NCBI GenBank assembly: GCA_942493135.1
Contig: OW818684.1
Span: 1,054,001 to 1,118,000, forward strand
DNA: 64,000 nucleotides
Source of the DNA: Planctellipticum sp942493135
GTDB lineage: Bacteria > Planctomycetota > Planctomycetia > Planctomycetales > Planctomycetaceae
Direction: 5' to 3'
How positions within the stretch are numbered: position 1 is the first letter of the stretch; each line of letters starts with the position of its first letter. Below are positions 39,699 through 49,589 of the stretch, in pieces. A program made the position numbers and the translations under genes. Below the pieces are notes generated by a model, which was not told the origin of the DNA, searched no databases, and was given only the letters and a program-made list of their open reading frames with translations.

Positions 39699-40879
39699 TT
39701 TCCTGCGTAGGCTGCGTTTGCTGCTGCTACGCCGGCGCCTGGTGTGGCTTGGCTGCCGTGGGCTCCCAGGCAGCGTTCGAGGGCGGCGAGGCAGAGGAGG
39801 ACGTTGGATTCGGTGCAGGCGGCGCCCATCAGGCCGATCCGCCAGACTTTGCCCTTCATCGGCCCCAGCCCGCCGCCGATTTCGATGCCGAACTCGGTGA
39901 GGAGCTGCTTGCGGACGGCTGCGTCGTCGACGCCTTCCGGAATCAGGACGGCGTTGAGCATCGGCAGGCGGTGTTCCTCGGCGACGGCGTAGTCGAGGCC
40001 GAGGGCTTCCAGGCCGGCCCGCAGGGCCAGGTGATTTTTGCGGTGCCGGGCCCAGCGGTGTTCGAGTCCTTCTTCCAGGACGCAGCGGAGGGCTTCGTGG
40101 AGGGCGTAGTTCATGTTGATGGGGGCGGTGTGGTGGTAGGCGCGGTTGCCGCCCCAGTACTCCTTCACCATCACCATGTCGAGATACCAGCTCTGGACCT
40201 TCGTCTTGCGGGCGTCGATCGCGGCGACCGCCCGGTCGCTGAAGGTGACCGGCGCGAGACCGGGGGGGCAACTCAGGCACTTCTGCGTGCCGGAATAGGC
40301 GGCGTCGATCTCCCAGTCGTCGATTTCGACCGGCATGCCCGCCAGCGACGTGACGCAGTCCATGAGGATCAGGCCGCCGTGCTCGTGGACGATCCGGGAG
40401 ATCTCGGCCATGGGCTGATGGGCGCCGGTGGAGGTCTCCGCGTTGACGATGCCGAGCACTTTCGGCTTGTGCTGTTCCATCGCGGCTTCGATCTCGGCGG
40501 ACGCGAAGACTTCGCCGAAGGGGCGTTCGAGCTTTACGACCTGCGCGCCGCAGCGGGCTGCGACGTCGGCCATGCGGCCGCCGAAGACGCCGTTGACGCA
40601 GACGACCATTTTGTCGCCCGGTTCGATGAGGTTGGCGACGCAGGCCTCCATGCCGGCGCTGCCGGTGCCGGAGACGGCGAGGGTCAGCCGGTTTTCGGTA
40701 CGGAAAACCTGCCGCAGCATGGCCTGCAGTTCGTCCATGATCTTGAGGAAGTAGGGGTCGAGGTGTCCGACCGTCGGGGCGGCCAGGGCCCGCAGGACAC
40801 TGGGCTCGATGTCACTGGGCCCGGGTCCCATCAGGACGCGACGGGGAGGGTGGATCGCGGTGGGGAGGGAACTGGTCAT
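39695..40879 (-). CDS. Alanine/serine--glyoxylate-type aminotransferase, class V (394 aa)
   Basis: A PLP-dependent transaminase of the AGXT group, moving an amino group from alanine or serine to glyoxylate. The start TAIHPPRRVLMGPGPSDIEP is characteristic of this family. AVSGTGSAGMEA binds cofactor phosphate, and the PLP Lys is in YSGTQKCLSCPPGL near residue 199. HHTAPINMNYALHEALR and GGLGPMKGKVWRIGLMG complete the pattern. Length is normal. The final Ala-rich tail (AAANAAYAGK) and TAG stop run into a GTAGGG palindrome. It is isolated from purK by a ~360-bp repeat-filled spacer. Confidence 0.92.
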   Translation of the reverse strand: MTSSLPTAIHPPRRVLMGPGPSDIEPSVLRALAAPTVGHLDPYFLKIMDELQAMLRQVFRTENRLTLAVSGTGSAGMEACVANLIEPGDKMVVCVNGVFGGRMADVAARCGAQVVKLERPFGEVFASAEIEAAMEQHKPKVLGIVNAETSTGAHQPMAEISRIVHEHGGLILMDCVTSLAGMPVEIDDWEIDAAYSGTQKCLSCPPGLAPVTFSDRAVAAIDARKTKVQSWYLDMVMVKEYWGGNRAYHHTAPINMNYALHEALRCVLEEGLEHRWARHRKNHLALRAGLEALGLDYAVAEEHRLPMLNAVLIPEGVDDAAVRKQLLTEFGIEIGGGLGPMKGKVWRIGLMGAACTESNVLLCLAALERCLGAHGSQATPGAGVAAANAAYAGK

Positions 40880-41245
40880 GGTGAGGTCTCTTTCGGGCGG
40901 GTGGATTGGTGGATTCGTGTGGGACCGATTGATGGTAATGCGCAGTTGTCGGAAGCAAGCAGGGAATAGCGAATCGCCAGAGGAAGAGGTTTGTCGCTGT
41001 TCGCTGTGGGAAGATGGATTTCTGTCGCCCCTGCCGGGGCTTTCGTTCTTTGTTCACCCCTCACCCCGCCCTCACGGGCGGGGCTATGCTTCTTGCCGCC
41101 CCTGACGGGGCTCAAGATTCAGAGACTTCGTTCTGGTCATCGCTTTTGACTCTCGACTCTCTTGCGTCGTTGCGTGAAATCCTTTGCCTTTTGATTTCTC
41201 TGCGGCTTCTGCCAGCTCTGCGTCTCTGCGAGAGATCTTTACTCT
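40880..41245. repeat. Spacer with palindromes and CTCTGCG repeats
   Basis: No gene is seen. On the plus strand GCCCCTGCCGGGGCTTTCG (from ~41028) and GCCCCTGACGGGGCTC (~41098) are short hairpins, and CCCGCCCTCACGGGCGGGGC lies at ~41066-41085. TCTGCG/GAGAGAT units fill 41195-41240, next to the purK stop. Confidence 0.5.
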
Positions 41246-42384
41246 TCATCGCCGGCGCATCAGGCGGTTGCGGGCGGTGCGGACGAGTTGTTCGGCTTCG
41301 TGGACGGTGGTGGCCAGCGCGTTGAGATGTCCCATTTTCCGGCCGACGCGGGCTTCGCGTTTGCCGTACAAGTGGAGCTTGATCGCCGGGTCGGCGAGTG
41401 CCGCCGACCAGTCGGGTTCGCCGTTCTCCCAGACGTCGCCGAGCAGGTTGGCCATCGCGGCGGGAGCGTGCTGGCGGGTGCTCCCGAGCGGCAGGCCGCA
41501 GATTGCGCGGACCTGCTGTTCGAACTGGCAGCTCACGTGGGCGTCGAGGGTCAGGTGTCCGGAGTTGTGCGGCCGGGGGGCGGTCTCGTTGATCAGCAGG
41601 CCGCCCGACTTCGTCAGGAAGAACTCGACGCAGAGGACGCCGACGACGTCGAGGGCTTCGAGCACGTTGCGGGTGATCTCGACGGCGTCCTGCGCGACTC
41701 GTTCGGGGACGAGGGCCGGGCAGACGGAGACGTCCAGAATGTGATGACTGTGGGCGTTACCGACGGGACCGAAGCTGACGAACGTCCCGTCGAGTCCGCG
41801 GGCGCCGACGATCGACAGCTCGCTGTCGAAGTCGATGAAGCCTTCGAGGATGGCGGTCGGCACGCCGAGCTTCTCGAATGCGGCTGAGGCTTCTGCGGCC
41901 GTTCGGACGATCGACTGCCCTTTGCCGTCGTAGCCCCAGTCGGCGGTCTTGAGGACTGCGGGCAGGCCGAGATCTTGGATGGCAGTCTGCAGCGAAGCGT
42001 CGTCGGTCACCGGCCGGAAGGGAGTGACCGGCAGGCCGCGCTGGCTGAGGTAGGTCTTCTCGCGCAGGCGGTTCTGCGACGTGTAGAGGACGTGGCCGCC
42101 GGGGCGGACCGGGCAGAATTTCGCGGCGGTCTCGGCGGTGGCGGCGGGGACGTTTTCGAATTCGAACGTCATCACGGAGACCGACCGGGCGAACTCGGCG
42201 ACGCGGTCGAGATCCGCGTAGTCCGCCCGGATCTCGACGTCGGCGACCTGGCCGGTGGGGGTGTCGTCATCGGGCGAGAAGACGTGGACCCGGTAGCCGA
42301 GTCGGCGGGCGGCGATCGCGAACATCCGGCCGAGCTGGCCGCTGCCGAGGACACCCAGGGCGGAACCGGGAAGGATGGGGCCGC

Positions 42385-42388
<4 letters not shown>
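41246..42388 (-). CDS. purK: N5-carboxyaminoimidazole ribonucleotide synthetase PurK (380 aa)
   Basis: An ATP-grasp enzyme of purine synthesis that carboxylates aminoimidazole ribonucleotide. GVLGSGQLGRMFAIAARRLG is the family start, EFENVPA and VLKTADWGYDGKGQ mark substrate and ATP binding, and EFFLTKSGGLLINETAPRPHNSGH is the catalytic core. The ATG at 42388 overlaps the purE stop by 4 bp (ATGA), so the two genes are translationally coupled; the frame stays open upstream only because it runs through purE. Confidence 0.95.
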
Positions 42389-42879
<491 letters not shown>

Positions 42880-43003
42880 GATTCCTCGCTCCGCTGCGCC
42901 CGTCGACGGCCCGCGAGGAAGTCTCAGCGGGGCCGTCGGCCGACGGGCGTGCCCAGTTTACCGAAGACGGTTCGCGGGGACGAGGAAGGGGAGTGTTCGC
43001 TGA

Positions 43004-43834
43004 TCAGGCCGGTTGTCCACCGGCATTGCGAGCCAGAATGTTTGCGGCCCATTCCTGATACTCGGGGGTCAGCGGCGGCGCGAGGCGGTCGAGGTGGTAC
43101 TCGACCCGGCGGGCGTAGAGTCCCGTGTCGTAACATCGATCGACGGCGGCCTGCAGGTCGATGGTCACTTCGCCGTCGCCGGGCAGGAGCGGAATGGGGA
43201 GTTTTGGCAGCCGGGCAGGCAGAGGAATCGGGTAGACGACACAATCCAGGCTCTTGTCGAAGCGGTGCAGGCTCACGTGGTAGTGGAAGGTTCCGGCCTT
43301 TCGTTCGATCCGCCAGCGCGGCGGCGCGGTGGTGTGCTCGCCGCCGCGGAGCAGGTCGATTTCGACGAGATGGACCTGGGAGTCCATGATCTCCCGTTGC
43401 TTGCGCAGGTAGAGATCATTTCCTTTGCTGCCCGCCAGCTTATTCGACAGACTCAGCAGCTCGATGTGTGTCACAAGCCGTTCGCCGCCGGGGGATGCGA
43501 AAATCTCCAGAAACGATTCTCTGGTCTCGTCGTGCTCGATTTCGATTGTGACCGGCACGACGTCGACTTCGTCCAGAACTGCGGTCCTGCTCTGTTCGGG
43601 CCGATTCGTCTCGGCGACGTCAGTTCGCAAGTCTGGTCGCAGGATCTGCACGTCCGGGCCAATGGTTCGCTCGGAGGTCTCGATCCAGACTCGCGTGCCG
43701 ATGCCTGCGTAGTACGAGCCCGAGAGCTGTGCATTGAGCATTTCGCTCAGTACTGTTACCAGACGATCATGGAAGTCTGGAAACACGGATGGCTGTTCGA
43801 GGAACGGGTCCATTCCGGGGAACGGCGACGGCAT
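43004..43834 (-). CDS. DUF4058 family protein (276 aa)
   Basis: The start MPSPFPGMDPFLEQPSVFPD is the signature of DUF4058, a family abundant in Planctomycetes and cyanobacteria with no known activity. Other conserved-looking parts are IEIEHDETRESFLEI, VTHIELLSLSNK and LVEIDLLRGG. The charge-rich IEL/EIDLLRG segments recall the acidic active sites of restriction-like (PD-(D/E)xK) nucleases such as the related Uma2 group, but I cannot place a full site. The ATG at 43834 is chosen over one five codons upstream. It is divergent from the PVC heme protein, with 124 bp between starts. Confidence 0.88.
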   Translation of the reverse strand: MPSPFPGMDPFLEQPSVFPDFHDRLVTVLSEMLNAQLSGSYYAGIGTRVWIETSERTIGPDVQILRPDLRTDVAETNRPEQSRTAVLDEVDVVPVTIEIEHDETRESFLEIFASPGGERLVTHIELLSLSNKLAGSKGNDLYLRKQREIMDSQVHLVEIDLLRGGEHTTAPPRWRIERKAGTFHYHVSLHRFDKSLDCVVYPIPLPARLPKLPIPLLPGDGEVTIDLQAAVDRCYDTGLYARRVEYHLDRLAPPLTPEYQEWAANILARNAGGQPA

Positions 43835-43958
43835 GCTGGAAATCCTCACTCTGACGCGGCCTGGAGCGACCGCATCCGGACAGCCCGTGGTGGCCGGCTG
43901 GTTGCTCGATTATTATCGCACCATTCCACCTCGCCGACCACCCGGGAGTTTCCCCGCG

Positions 43959-46900
43959 ATGATCCGTCTCCGCTTTGCTTTCGCCCTGTCCTGCTCGTTG
44001 CTGACCAGCCTCGCCCCGGCTCAGCAGATTCCCCACGCCCAGGACAAGCCTCCTAACGAGCCGCGCGATCCGCAGACCGCGGCGAAGATGATGACGGTCC
44101 CCGAGGGCTTTATGGTCGAGGTCGTCGCTGCCGAGCCGGACATCGTCAATCCCGTGGCGATGGCGATCGACGAGCAGGGCCGGTTCTGGATCACCGAGTC
44201 GCTGGAATACCCTCGCCGGGAACCTGGCCCCGGTCGCGATCGGGTCAAGATTCTGGAAGACACCGACGGGGACGGGAAGGCGGACAAGTTCACGGTCTTC
44301 CTCGAAGGGCTCAACATTCCCTCCGGCGTGCAGGTGGGACATAGCGGCGTCTGGATTGCCAATTCGCCGGACATTTTGTTTGTCCCCGATGCGGACCGGG
44401 ACGGCGTGCCGGACGGACCGGCTCAGGTGGTCGTGACCGGCTTCGGCAGGACCGATACTCACGAGCTGCCCAATTCGCTGACCTGGGGGCCCGACGGCTG
44501 GCTGTACGGGCTGAACGGCGTCTTCAATCACAGCCACGTGAAATATCACCCCGACAATCCGAACTTCGCGAAGGCCGAGGCGGAGAAACATCCCGGCTGG
44601 CCGCTGACCTGTGCGATGTTCCGCATTCATCCGCGGACGCGAGAGTTTCAGGTGTTCTGCGAGGGGACCAGCAATCCGTGGGGGATTGCGTTCAACGATG
44701 AGGGAGATGCGTTTATCAGCGCCTGCGTGATCGACCACCTCTGGCATCTGGTCGAGACTGGCTACTACCATCGCCAGGGGGGGCCCTATCCGCCCCACAC
44801 CTGGAAGATCGAGTCGATCGTCAAGCACAAACACCAGAAGGCGGCCTACTGCGGCATCACCTGGTTCGACAGCGACGCCTACCCGGAACAGTATCGCAAA
44901 AAACTGTACATGGGGAACATTCACGGCGGCTGCATCAACGTGGACAGTATCAAGCGGAACGGTTCGACCTATGCGGGATCAGGTGAGCCGGACTTTCTGA
45001 CGGCGAACGACGCCTGGTTCATGCCCGTTGTCCAGAAGACGGGACCGGACGGCTGCCTCTACGTTCTCGACTGGTACGACCGATACCACTGCTATCAGGA
45101 CGCGAACCGGGATCCGGCGGGGATCGATCGCCTGAAGGGGCGGCTGTACCGCGTGCGGTACAAAGAGACGCCGCGGAAGACGGGCTTCGACCTGGCGCGG
45201 GAGAGCGACGATACGCTGATCGAGCTGTTGGGGAATCCGAACGTCTGGACGCGGGAGACGGCACAGCGGCTGCTGCAGGAGCGGGCGACGCCAGAGATCT
45301 CCGGGTCGCTCATGAAGCTCGTGCGATCAAAGGATTCTTCTACCTCTCAGCGCCGGCACGCGCTGTTTGCGGCGCAGGCCGACGACCTGCTGAAGTCCAC
45401 TTGGAAGTGGGATCTGTCTCACGTCGCAACTCTGCTCGATTCGCAGGATGACGCGGTCCGAGCGTGGGGCATTCGGCTGCTCGTCAACCAGGCGGTTCCC
45501 GCGATACAAGGCGGCGGGCTCGGCGAGGCTTTGCAGGGGAATCTGGAGGCATTCATCTTCGATGGTCTGACTGACCCGTCGCCGACGGTCCGTCTGCAGT
45601 CGCTGATCTACGTCGCCCGGATGGTGAACGACACGAACGGGGGTCAGGTCTACATGGCCCTCGACGAGCAGTTGCTGCAGGCCGTGCGGGAATGCGGCGA
45701 TGACCCGCTGCTGCAGCGGACCGCCTGGCAGGCGATCAAAGCTTACGGGGGGCGATACCCGCGGATTCTGACTCTGCTGCTGACCGACGAGAAGGTCCAG
45801 GAATCGCCTGTCGGCAAGGAGCTGACGCCGCGGATTGTGGAGTGGTTGCTGGCCCGGCCGAAGAGCGATATCAACGTGCTCGCCACCGTCCTGCGCACGC
45901 TGATCGAGAACAAGCAGAACTACTCGGCCGCGGGTCTGCTGAATCAGCTTGCCGGGCGAATTCAATCCGGCGAGATCAAAGGGGACTCGCTCCAGCAGCT
46001 CAAGGCCGCCTTTGAGCCGATGCTGCAGCCCATGCTGGGCGTCGAATCGACGCATCCGCTGCGGCTGGAAGCATCGCTGCTGGCGCTGAGCTGGAACGAT
46101 CGCGGGGCGGTGGGGACGGCTCGGTCGCTGGTCCACAACCCACAGGAAGCTCCGGCCCGGCGGATCGCCGCATATCGGGCGCTGATTGCCAGCCAGGATG
46201 GTTGCGTCGCGCAACTTGCACGGGAGATCTTCAGCAAGGGGGACGTGGAGCCGCCCGCGTTTCTGGGCGACGTGTTCTCGGCCCTCGGCCGGTCGGAATC
46301 GACCGAGATTTCCGACGCCGTGATCAAGGATTTCGACAAGTTTCCGAAGGACGTGCAGCCTCGGGCGATCGAGTTGCTCACGCAACGGCCTGCCTGGGCG
46401 AAAGTGCTGCTGAAGGCGATCGGCGAGAAGAAAGTCCCCGCGGCCGCGATCAATGTCAACCAGGCTCGCCGGCTCAATGATCTCAAAGATCCCGAGCTGA
46501 AAGAGTTGCTGGCGAAACACTGGGGCCAGGTCCGCGAAGGGCGCAGCCTCGATCGCGACAAGGTCATCGCCGAGATGCGCCGGTTGATCCGCTCAACGCC
46601 CGGCGACGCGCACAAGGGGCAGGAGGTTTACAAAAGGATCTGCGCGCAGTGCCACAAGATCTACGGCGAAGGAGCCGAAGTCGGTCCCGAGATTACGCTC
46701 AACGGCCGGAACGATTACACGCAGTTGCTGTCGAATGTGTTTGATCCAAGCCTCGTGATCGGGGCCGGTTATCGCAGCTATACGGTGGCGACCGACGAGG
46801 GGCGGGTGATCAATGGATTGCTGATCGAAGAGAGCCCGCAACGGGTCGTGCTGAAGGTTCAGGGGGGCAAGCAGGAAATCATCCCGCGTGATCAGATTGA

Positions 46901-47504
46901 GGACTTCAAAGTCAGTGAGATCTCGCTGATGCCCGAAGGGATCGAAAAGCAGTACACGCCGCAGGAGTTGATCGACCTGTTTGCGTTTCTGACGCTCGAC
47001 AAGCTGCCTTCCGACCCGTCGGCGAAGCGGTTGCCCGGCGTGACCGACATCGTCCCCCGCGCATCGACCAGTCCCGCCGACTTCGCCAGCATCTTCCAGG
47101 AAGTGGCGCCCGGTTTCACGAAGGTCACCTCGGGCGAAGGGGGCGTGGCCCTGCTGAAGGAATTCCGCGGACGGCCCGGCGTGGTCCGGACGCATCCGGT
47201 CAGCCGGGACCAGCCGGCGGAAGTCTCCGGCATGTTCCAGATCCCCGCCGGCAAGAAGACGACGCTCGTCATCGAGGTCTCGCACGACCCGCGGGGCGAC
47301 TGGCGGCTGGTGATGGGGAACAGCAGCGGCCGGCTGCTGGATGAGATGGTCAGCAGGGAAACCTGCAAGGACGGCTGGCGCCGGTACACGTTTGACATGA
47401 CCCGGTTTGCGGGGCAGGAAATCCAGATCCGCATGTGGAACCAGGCGAATGACTGGTCTTACGAGTTTGGCTACTGGGGGATGGTGGGGCTGGTTTCGGA
47501 GTAA
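43959..47504 (+). CDS. PVC-type heme-binding CxxCH protein (1181 aa)
   Basis: Exported (signal peptide MIRLRFAFALSCSLLTSLAPA). The N-terminal ~400 residues form a PVC-type dehydrogenase/glucose-sorbosone-dehydrogenase-like propeller (VPEGFMVEVVAAEPDIVNPV, NSLTWGPDGWLYG, NPWGIAFNDEGDAF). A long helical middle with HEAT-like repeats follows. One c-type heme site CAQCHKIYG lies at residue 895, with the family's downstream block DPSLVIGAGYRSYTVATDEG. A beta-rich C-terminal ~150 residues may bind carbohydrate. Proteins of this type are a hallmark of the Planctomycetes-Verrucomicrobia group, and periplasmic sugar oxidation is the usual proposal. Confidence 0.92.
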   Translation: MIRLRFAFALSCSLLTSLAPAQQIPHAQDKPPNEPRDPQTAAKMMTVPEGFMVEVVAAEPDIVNPVAMAIDEQGRFWITESLEYPRREPGPGRDRVKILEDTDGDGKADKFTVFLEGLNIPSGVQVGHSGVWIANSPDILFVPDADRDGVPDGPAQVVVTGFGRTDTHELPNSLTWGPDGWLYGLNGVFNHSHVKYHPDNPNFAKAEAEKHPGWPLTCAMFRIHPRTREFQVFCEGTSNPWGIAFNDEGDAFISACVIDHLWHLVETGYYHRQGGPYPPHTWKIESIVKHKHQKAAYCGITWFDSDAYPEQYRKKLYMGNIHGGCINVDSIKRNGSTYAGSGEPDFLTANDAWFMPVVQKTGPDGCLYVLDWYDRYHCYQDANRDPAGIDRLKGRLYRVRYKETPRKTGFDLARESDDTLIELLGNPNVWTRETAQRLLQERATPEISGSLMKLVRSKDSSTSQRRHALFAAQADDLLKSTWKWDLSHVATLLDSQDDAVRAWGIRLLVNQAVPAIQGGGLGEALQGNLEAFIFDGLTDPSPTVRLQSLIYVARMVNDTNGGQVYMALDEQLLQAVRECGDDPLLQRTAWQAIKAYGGRYPRILTLLLTDEKVQESPVGKELTPRIVEWLLARPKSDINVLATVLRTLIENKQNYSAAGLLNQLAGRIQSGEIKGDSLQQLKAAFEPMLQPMLGVESTHPLRLEASLLALSWNDRGAVGTARSLVHNPQEAPARRIAAYRALIASQDGCVAQLAREIFSKGDVEPPAFLGDVFSALGRSESTEISDAVIKDFDKFPKDVQPRAIELLTQRPAWAKVLLKAIGEKKVPAAAINVNQARRLNDLKDPELKELLAKHWGQVREGRSLDRDKVIAEMRRLIRSTPGDAHKGQEVYKRICAQCHKIYGEGAEVGPEITLNGRNDYTQLLSNVFDPSLVIGAGYRSYTVATDEGRVINGLLIEESPQRVVLKVQGGKQEIIPRDQIEDFKVSEISLMPEGIEKQYTPQELIDLFAFLTLDKLPSDPSAKRLPGVTDIVPRASTSPADFASIFQEVAPGFTKVTSGEGGVALLKEFRGRPGVVRTHPVSRDQPAEVSGMFQIPAGKKTTLVIEVSHDPRGDWRLVMGNSSGRLLDEMVSRETCKDGWRRYTFDMTRFAGQEIQIRMWNQANDWSYEFGYWGMVGLVSE

Positions 47505-47627
47505 GAGCCTGATTTCTCGCAGAGGCGCAGAGGGAATGCGGAGGACGCAGAGAAGAATGTTTGAGACATCGGCGAACGGTCTATCCGGCGTCCATTCCGT
47601 TAGTTGCCGGCATCAGAGGCAGGATTC
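47505..47627. repeat. Spacer with CGCAGAG repeats
   Basis: A run of CGCAGAGG-type units (47517-47555) is the reverse complement of the CTCTGCG family seen in other spacers. It separates the PVC heme protein gene from the small genes that follow. Confidence 0.5.
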
Positions 47628-47858
47628 ATGATCAAAAAGACAATCACGATTCTCTACGGCGAGGAGATTCGAAAGTCGAACGACGTCCGCTGGTGGCGGC
47701 AGCAGCCTCCTGAGGCCCGCATTGCCGCCCTGGAAGAGATTCGCCGGGAGTGCCGTCTCTGGAGGTACGGTGCTGAACCAGGATTTCAAAGAGTTCTTCG
47801 AATCGTTGAACGTGAGTTCGTCGCGGCCCCTGGCAGTCGCCGTGGAGTGATGCCATGA
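47628..47858 (+). CDS. Small hypothetical protein, antitoxin-like pattern (76 aa)
   Basis: The sequence (MIKKTITILYGEEIRKSNDV, then WWRQQPPEARIAALEEIRRE and FQRVLRIVEREF) is helical and charged. The PE-R-AALEEIR...QRVLRIVE pattern recalls short proteins paired with nucleotidyltransferase-type toxins, but no such toxin is next to it. GAGG and AGGA precede the ATG. Its stop overlaps the next gene's start by 4 bp. Confidence 0.6.
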   Translation: MIKKTITILYGEEIRKSNDVRWWRQQPPEARIAALEEIRRECRLWRYGAEPGFQRVLRIVEREFVAAPGSRRGVMP

Positions 47859-48172
47859 CAGCCCCGGATCTCTTCGGTGTCCTCGTGAGATTCACGGGGT
47901 TCGCGATTGCGCTTTACGGGTTCTACACGTTCTTCTATGGAATCGCTGTCGCCTGGTGGGAGATCGGGCAGAAGGACAAAAACGGGGGACGCGATTCCAC
48001 GGCGGGATTCCTGCTGTGTGGCGCTGTCATCATGGTTCTGGGGTGGGTCGTCATGTCGACGGCAGGCGTCATCGTTAGCCAGTGTTATCCGTCTCAATTC
48101 GTTCCGCCGGAAACTTCCGAGGGAGAGTCGTCGGCCCGTATCGAAGCTTCAAGGCCCGATGGAAGAGCGTGA
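47855..48172 (+). CDS. Hypothetical two-span membrane protein (105 aa)
   Basis: Two clear membrane segments (FTGFAIALYGFYTFFYGIAV and FLLCGAVIMVLGWVVMSTAG) are joined by a short charged loop (EIGQKDKNGGRDS), with a Ser/Glu-rich tail. No family is recognised. It is coupled to the previous small gene by an ATGA overlap. Confidence 0.6.
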   Translation: MTAPDLFGVLVRFTGFAIALYGFYTFFYGIAVAWWEIGQKDKNGGRDSTAGFLLCGAVIMVLGWVVMSTAGVIVSQCYPSQFVPPETSEGESSARIEASRPDGRA

Positions 48173-48309
48173 GAACGCCGAACCGGACGCTTCGTGCAGC
48201 GAATCTTTGGAAGTCTTGGAGAACCGGGCCGCGAAGTGTGAGAGCGCGGCTGGCAATCGAATGACGCGGTGCAACTTCATTTCGCCAGGGGACGAGATCA
48301 AGGCGCGTT

Positions 48310-48690
48310 ATGCTCTCGAAGACCTCTGGAACCAGTCCGGAAATGCTGCTCCGTCAACTGGCGAAGGCGGCCGTGCAGGGTGATGCGCTGCTGGTTCGCG
48401 CAACCGCGATGGAGCTGGTCGATGAGACGCTTGCTTCTCTTGCTCGGCCAGTTGATCTGAACGACCTGGAGCTCTGCGTCGCGGCGGGACTCGTCGAACT
48501 GTTGGCCAACCGCACCAATCAAGCAGTTCCGGAATGGGTAGAAACCGTCGGGCAGGCCGATCAGCCTTACTTTCTGGTCCGCAGCGCCCTGCGCATGCCG
48601 AGGCTCCGTCGGGACTGTGAACAGAATTCTCCGGAACCGCTGCGGAAACGGAACCTCTACGCGCCCGCGAACTATCTCACATGGGTTTGA
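48310..48690 (+). CDS. Hypothetical helical protein (126 aa)
   Basis: The protein is soluble and Leu-rich, with a distinctive end: YFLVRSALRMPRLRRDCEQN followed by SPEPLRKRNLYAPANYLTWV. This PLRKRN-YAPANYL pattern is, as I recall, shared by short helical proteins found with nucleotidyltransferase/AbiEii-type toxin loci; here it stands without the enzyme. The GC-rich local sequence has no strong Shine-Dalgarno, so the start is uncertain. Confidence 0.55.
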   Translation: MLSKTSGTSPEMLLRQLAKAAVQGDALLVRATAMELVDETLASLARPVDLNDLELCVAAGLVELLANRTNQAVPEWVETVGQADQPYFLVRSALRMPRLRRDCEQNSPEPLRKRNLYAPANYLTWV

Positions 48691-48786
48691 AGTCGTTCCT
48701 GTGTCGATCGAACCCTCGTACTGCAGCAGCCGCCGGGGAATCACACGAGCAATCGACTCAGTGGCGCGAACGTTAGAAGTATTGAA

Positions 48787-49134
48787 CTACTCTTCCGGAA
48801 TCTGCTCCAATTCGTCGCGCGTCTCCCGCCCCTCAGCGAGAGCTGAGACCCTGGACCAGTCGATGACGCGTCGATGAAATTTCCAGTTGTGCTTCAACGT
48901 ACGAAGCCAGCGGATGTCTCGAAAGAACACTCCCACAGCCATTCCCATCGCGAACATTCCGAGGGGCTGGAATTCCGGCTTGCGGGTCTGGAACGCCAGC
49001 CATCCAGAACAGCCGAGTATGAACAGAACCAGCAGGTATCGCACGCGCAACTGCCAGAGCAGTGCGAGAACCGATTGATCGCGATCCCGCATACCCAGGA
49101 GTCGGGCGGCGGCCTTCTGATCGTGAGCGTTCAT
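48787..49134 (-). CDS. Hypothetical two-span membrane protein (115 aa)
   Basis: The ATG at 49134 gives MNAHDQKAAARLLGMRDRD, then two membrane segments (YLLVLFILGCSGWLAF and LGMFAMGMAVGVFFRDI) and a charged helical end (DWSRVSALAEGRETRDELEQIPEE). No family is recognised. It is convergent with the preceding helical gene. Confidence 0.55.
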   Translation of the reverse strand: MNAHDQKAAARLLGMRDRDQSVLALLWQLRVRYLLVLFILGCSGWLAFQTRKPEFQPLGMFAMGMAVGVFFRDIRWLRTLKHNWKFHRRVIDWSRVSALAEGRETRDELEQIPEE

Positions 49135-49228
49135 CGAGACCTCAGCACTTCGGGAAAACAAGGACCTCGACAATCAGCATCGCCGCTGACGATCGTGCGG
49201 TCTGTCTGCAGCCGACTGATTCCGGCGT

Positions 49229-49477
49229 CTATGCCTCCGCCTCGACTTCCGCCGCTCGCCAGCTCGTCGTGTGCCAGGTTTTCGGGCCGCAGGACTGGCA
49301 GAAAGTTCTGCGCAAGGGGGTCCCGGACGCCTTCCAGCGCAGGCCGCCGGCGTCCCAAATCGAAACTTCCGTGTCGCACGTCGTGCAACGCATGATCCAC
49401 TGCCGGGATTCGGCCTCCATACTGGCCGCCCACGACTCGGGCGCGATGGACAGAATCGTCGTTCGCAACATGCTCAT
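49229..49477 (-). CDS. Small zinc-ribbon-like protein (82 aa)
   Basis: Two CxxC pairs, CTTC (in IMRCTTCDTEVSIWD) and CQSC (in RRTFCQSCGPKTWH), 30 residues apart, make a likely zinc ribbon. The C-terminus is short and Ala/Glu-rich. Zinc ribbons of this size often bind nucleic acids or partner proteins. The start MSMLRTTILSIAPESWA at 49477 is chosen; a longer frame to 49753 would overlap the divergent DUF1501 gene. Confidence 0.65.
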   Translation of the reverse strand: MSMLRTTILSIAPESWAASMEAESRQWIMRCTTCDTEVSIWDAGGLRWKASGTPLRRTFCQSCGPKTWHTTSWRAAEVEAEA

Positions 49478-49589
49478 GGAACACCTCAAACTTTGTTCGG
49501 TGTCGGCGATGTCTGATCCAAAAGATTCTCTCACCCGCCAGCCTGGGAAACGACTACAATCCCGGGCCGGTTCACAGGAGAATCGCAGA

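Noticed and set aside
48159..48383. 74-aa plus-strand ORF overlapping two small genes
   Set aside because: It overlaps 48310-48690 and the end of 47855-48172 and has no recognisable content.
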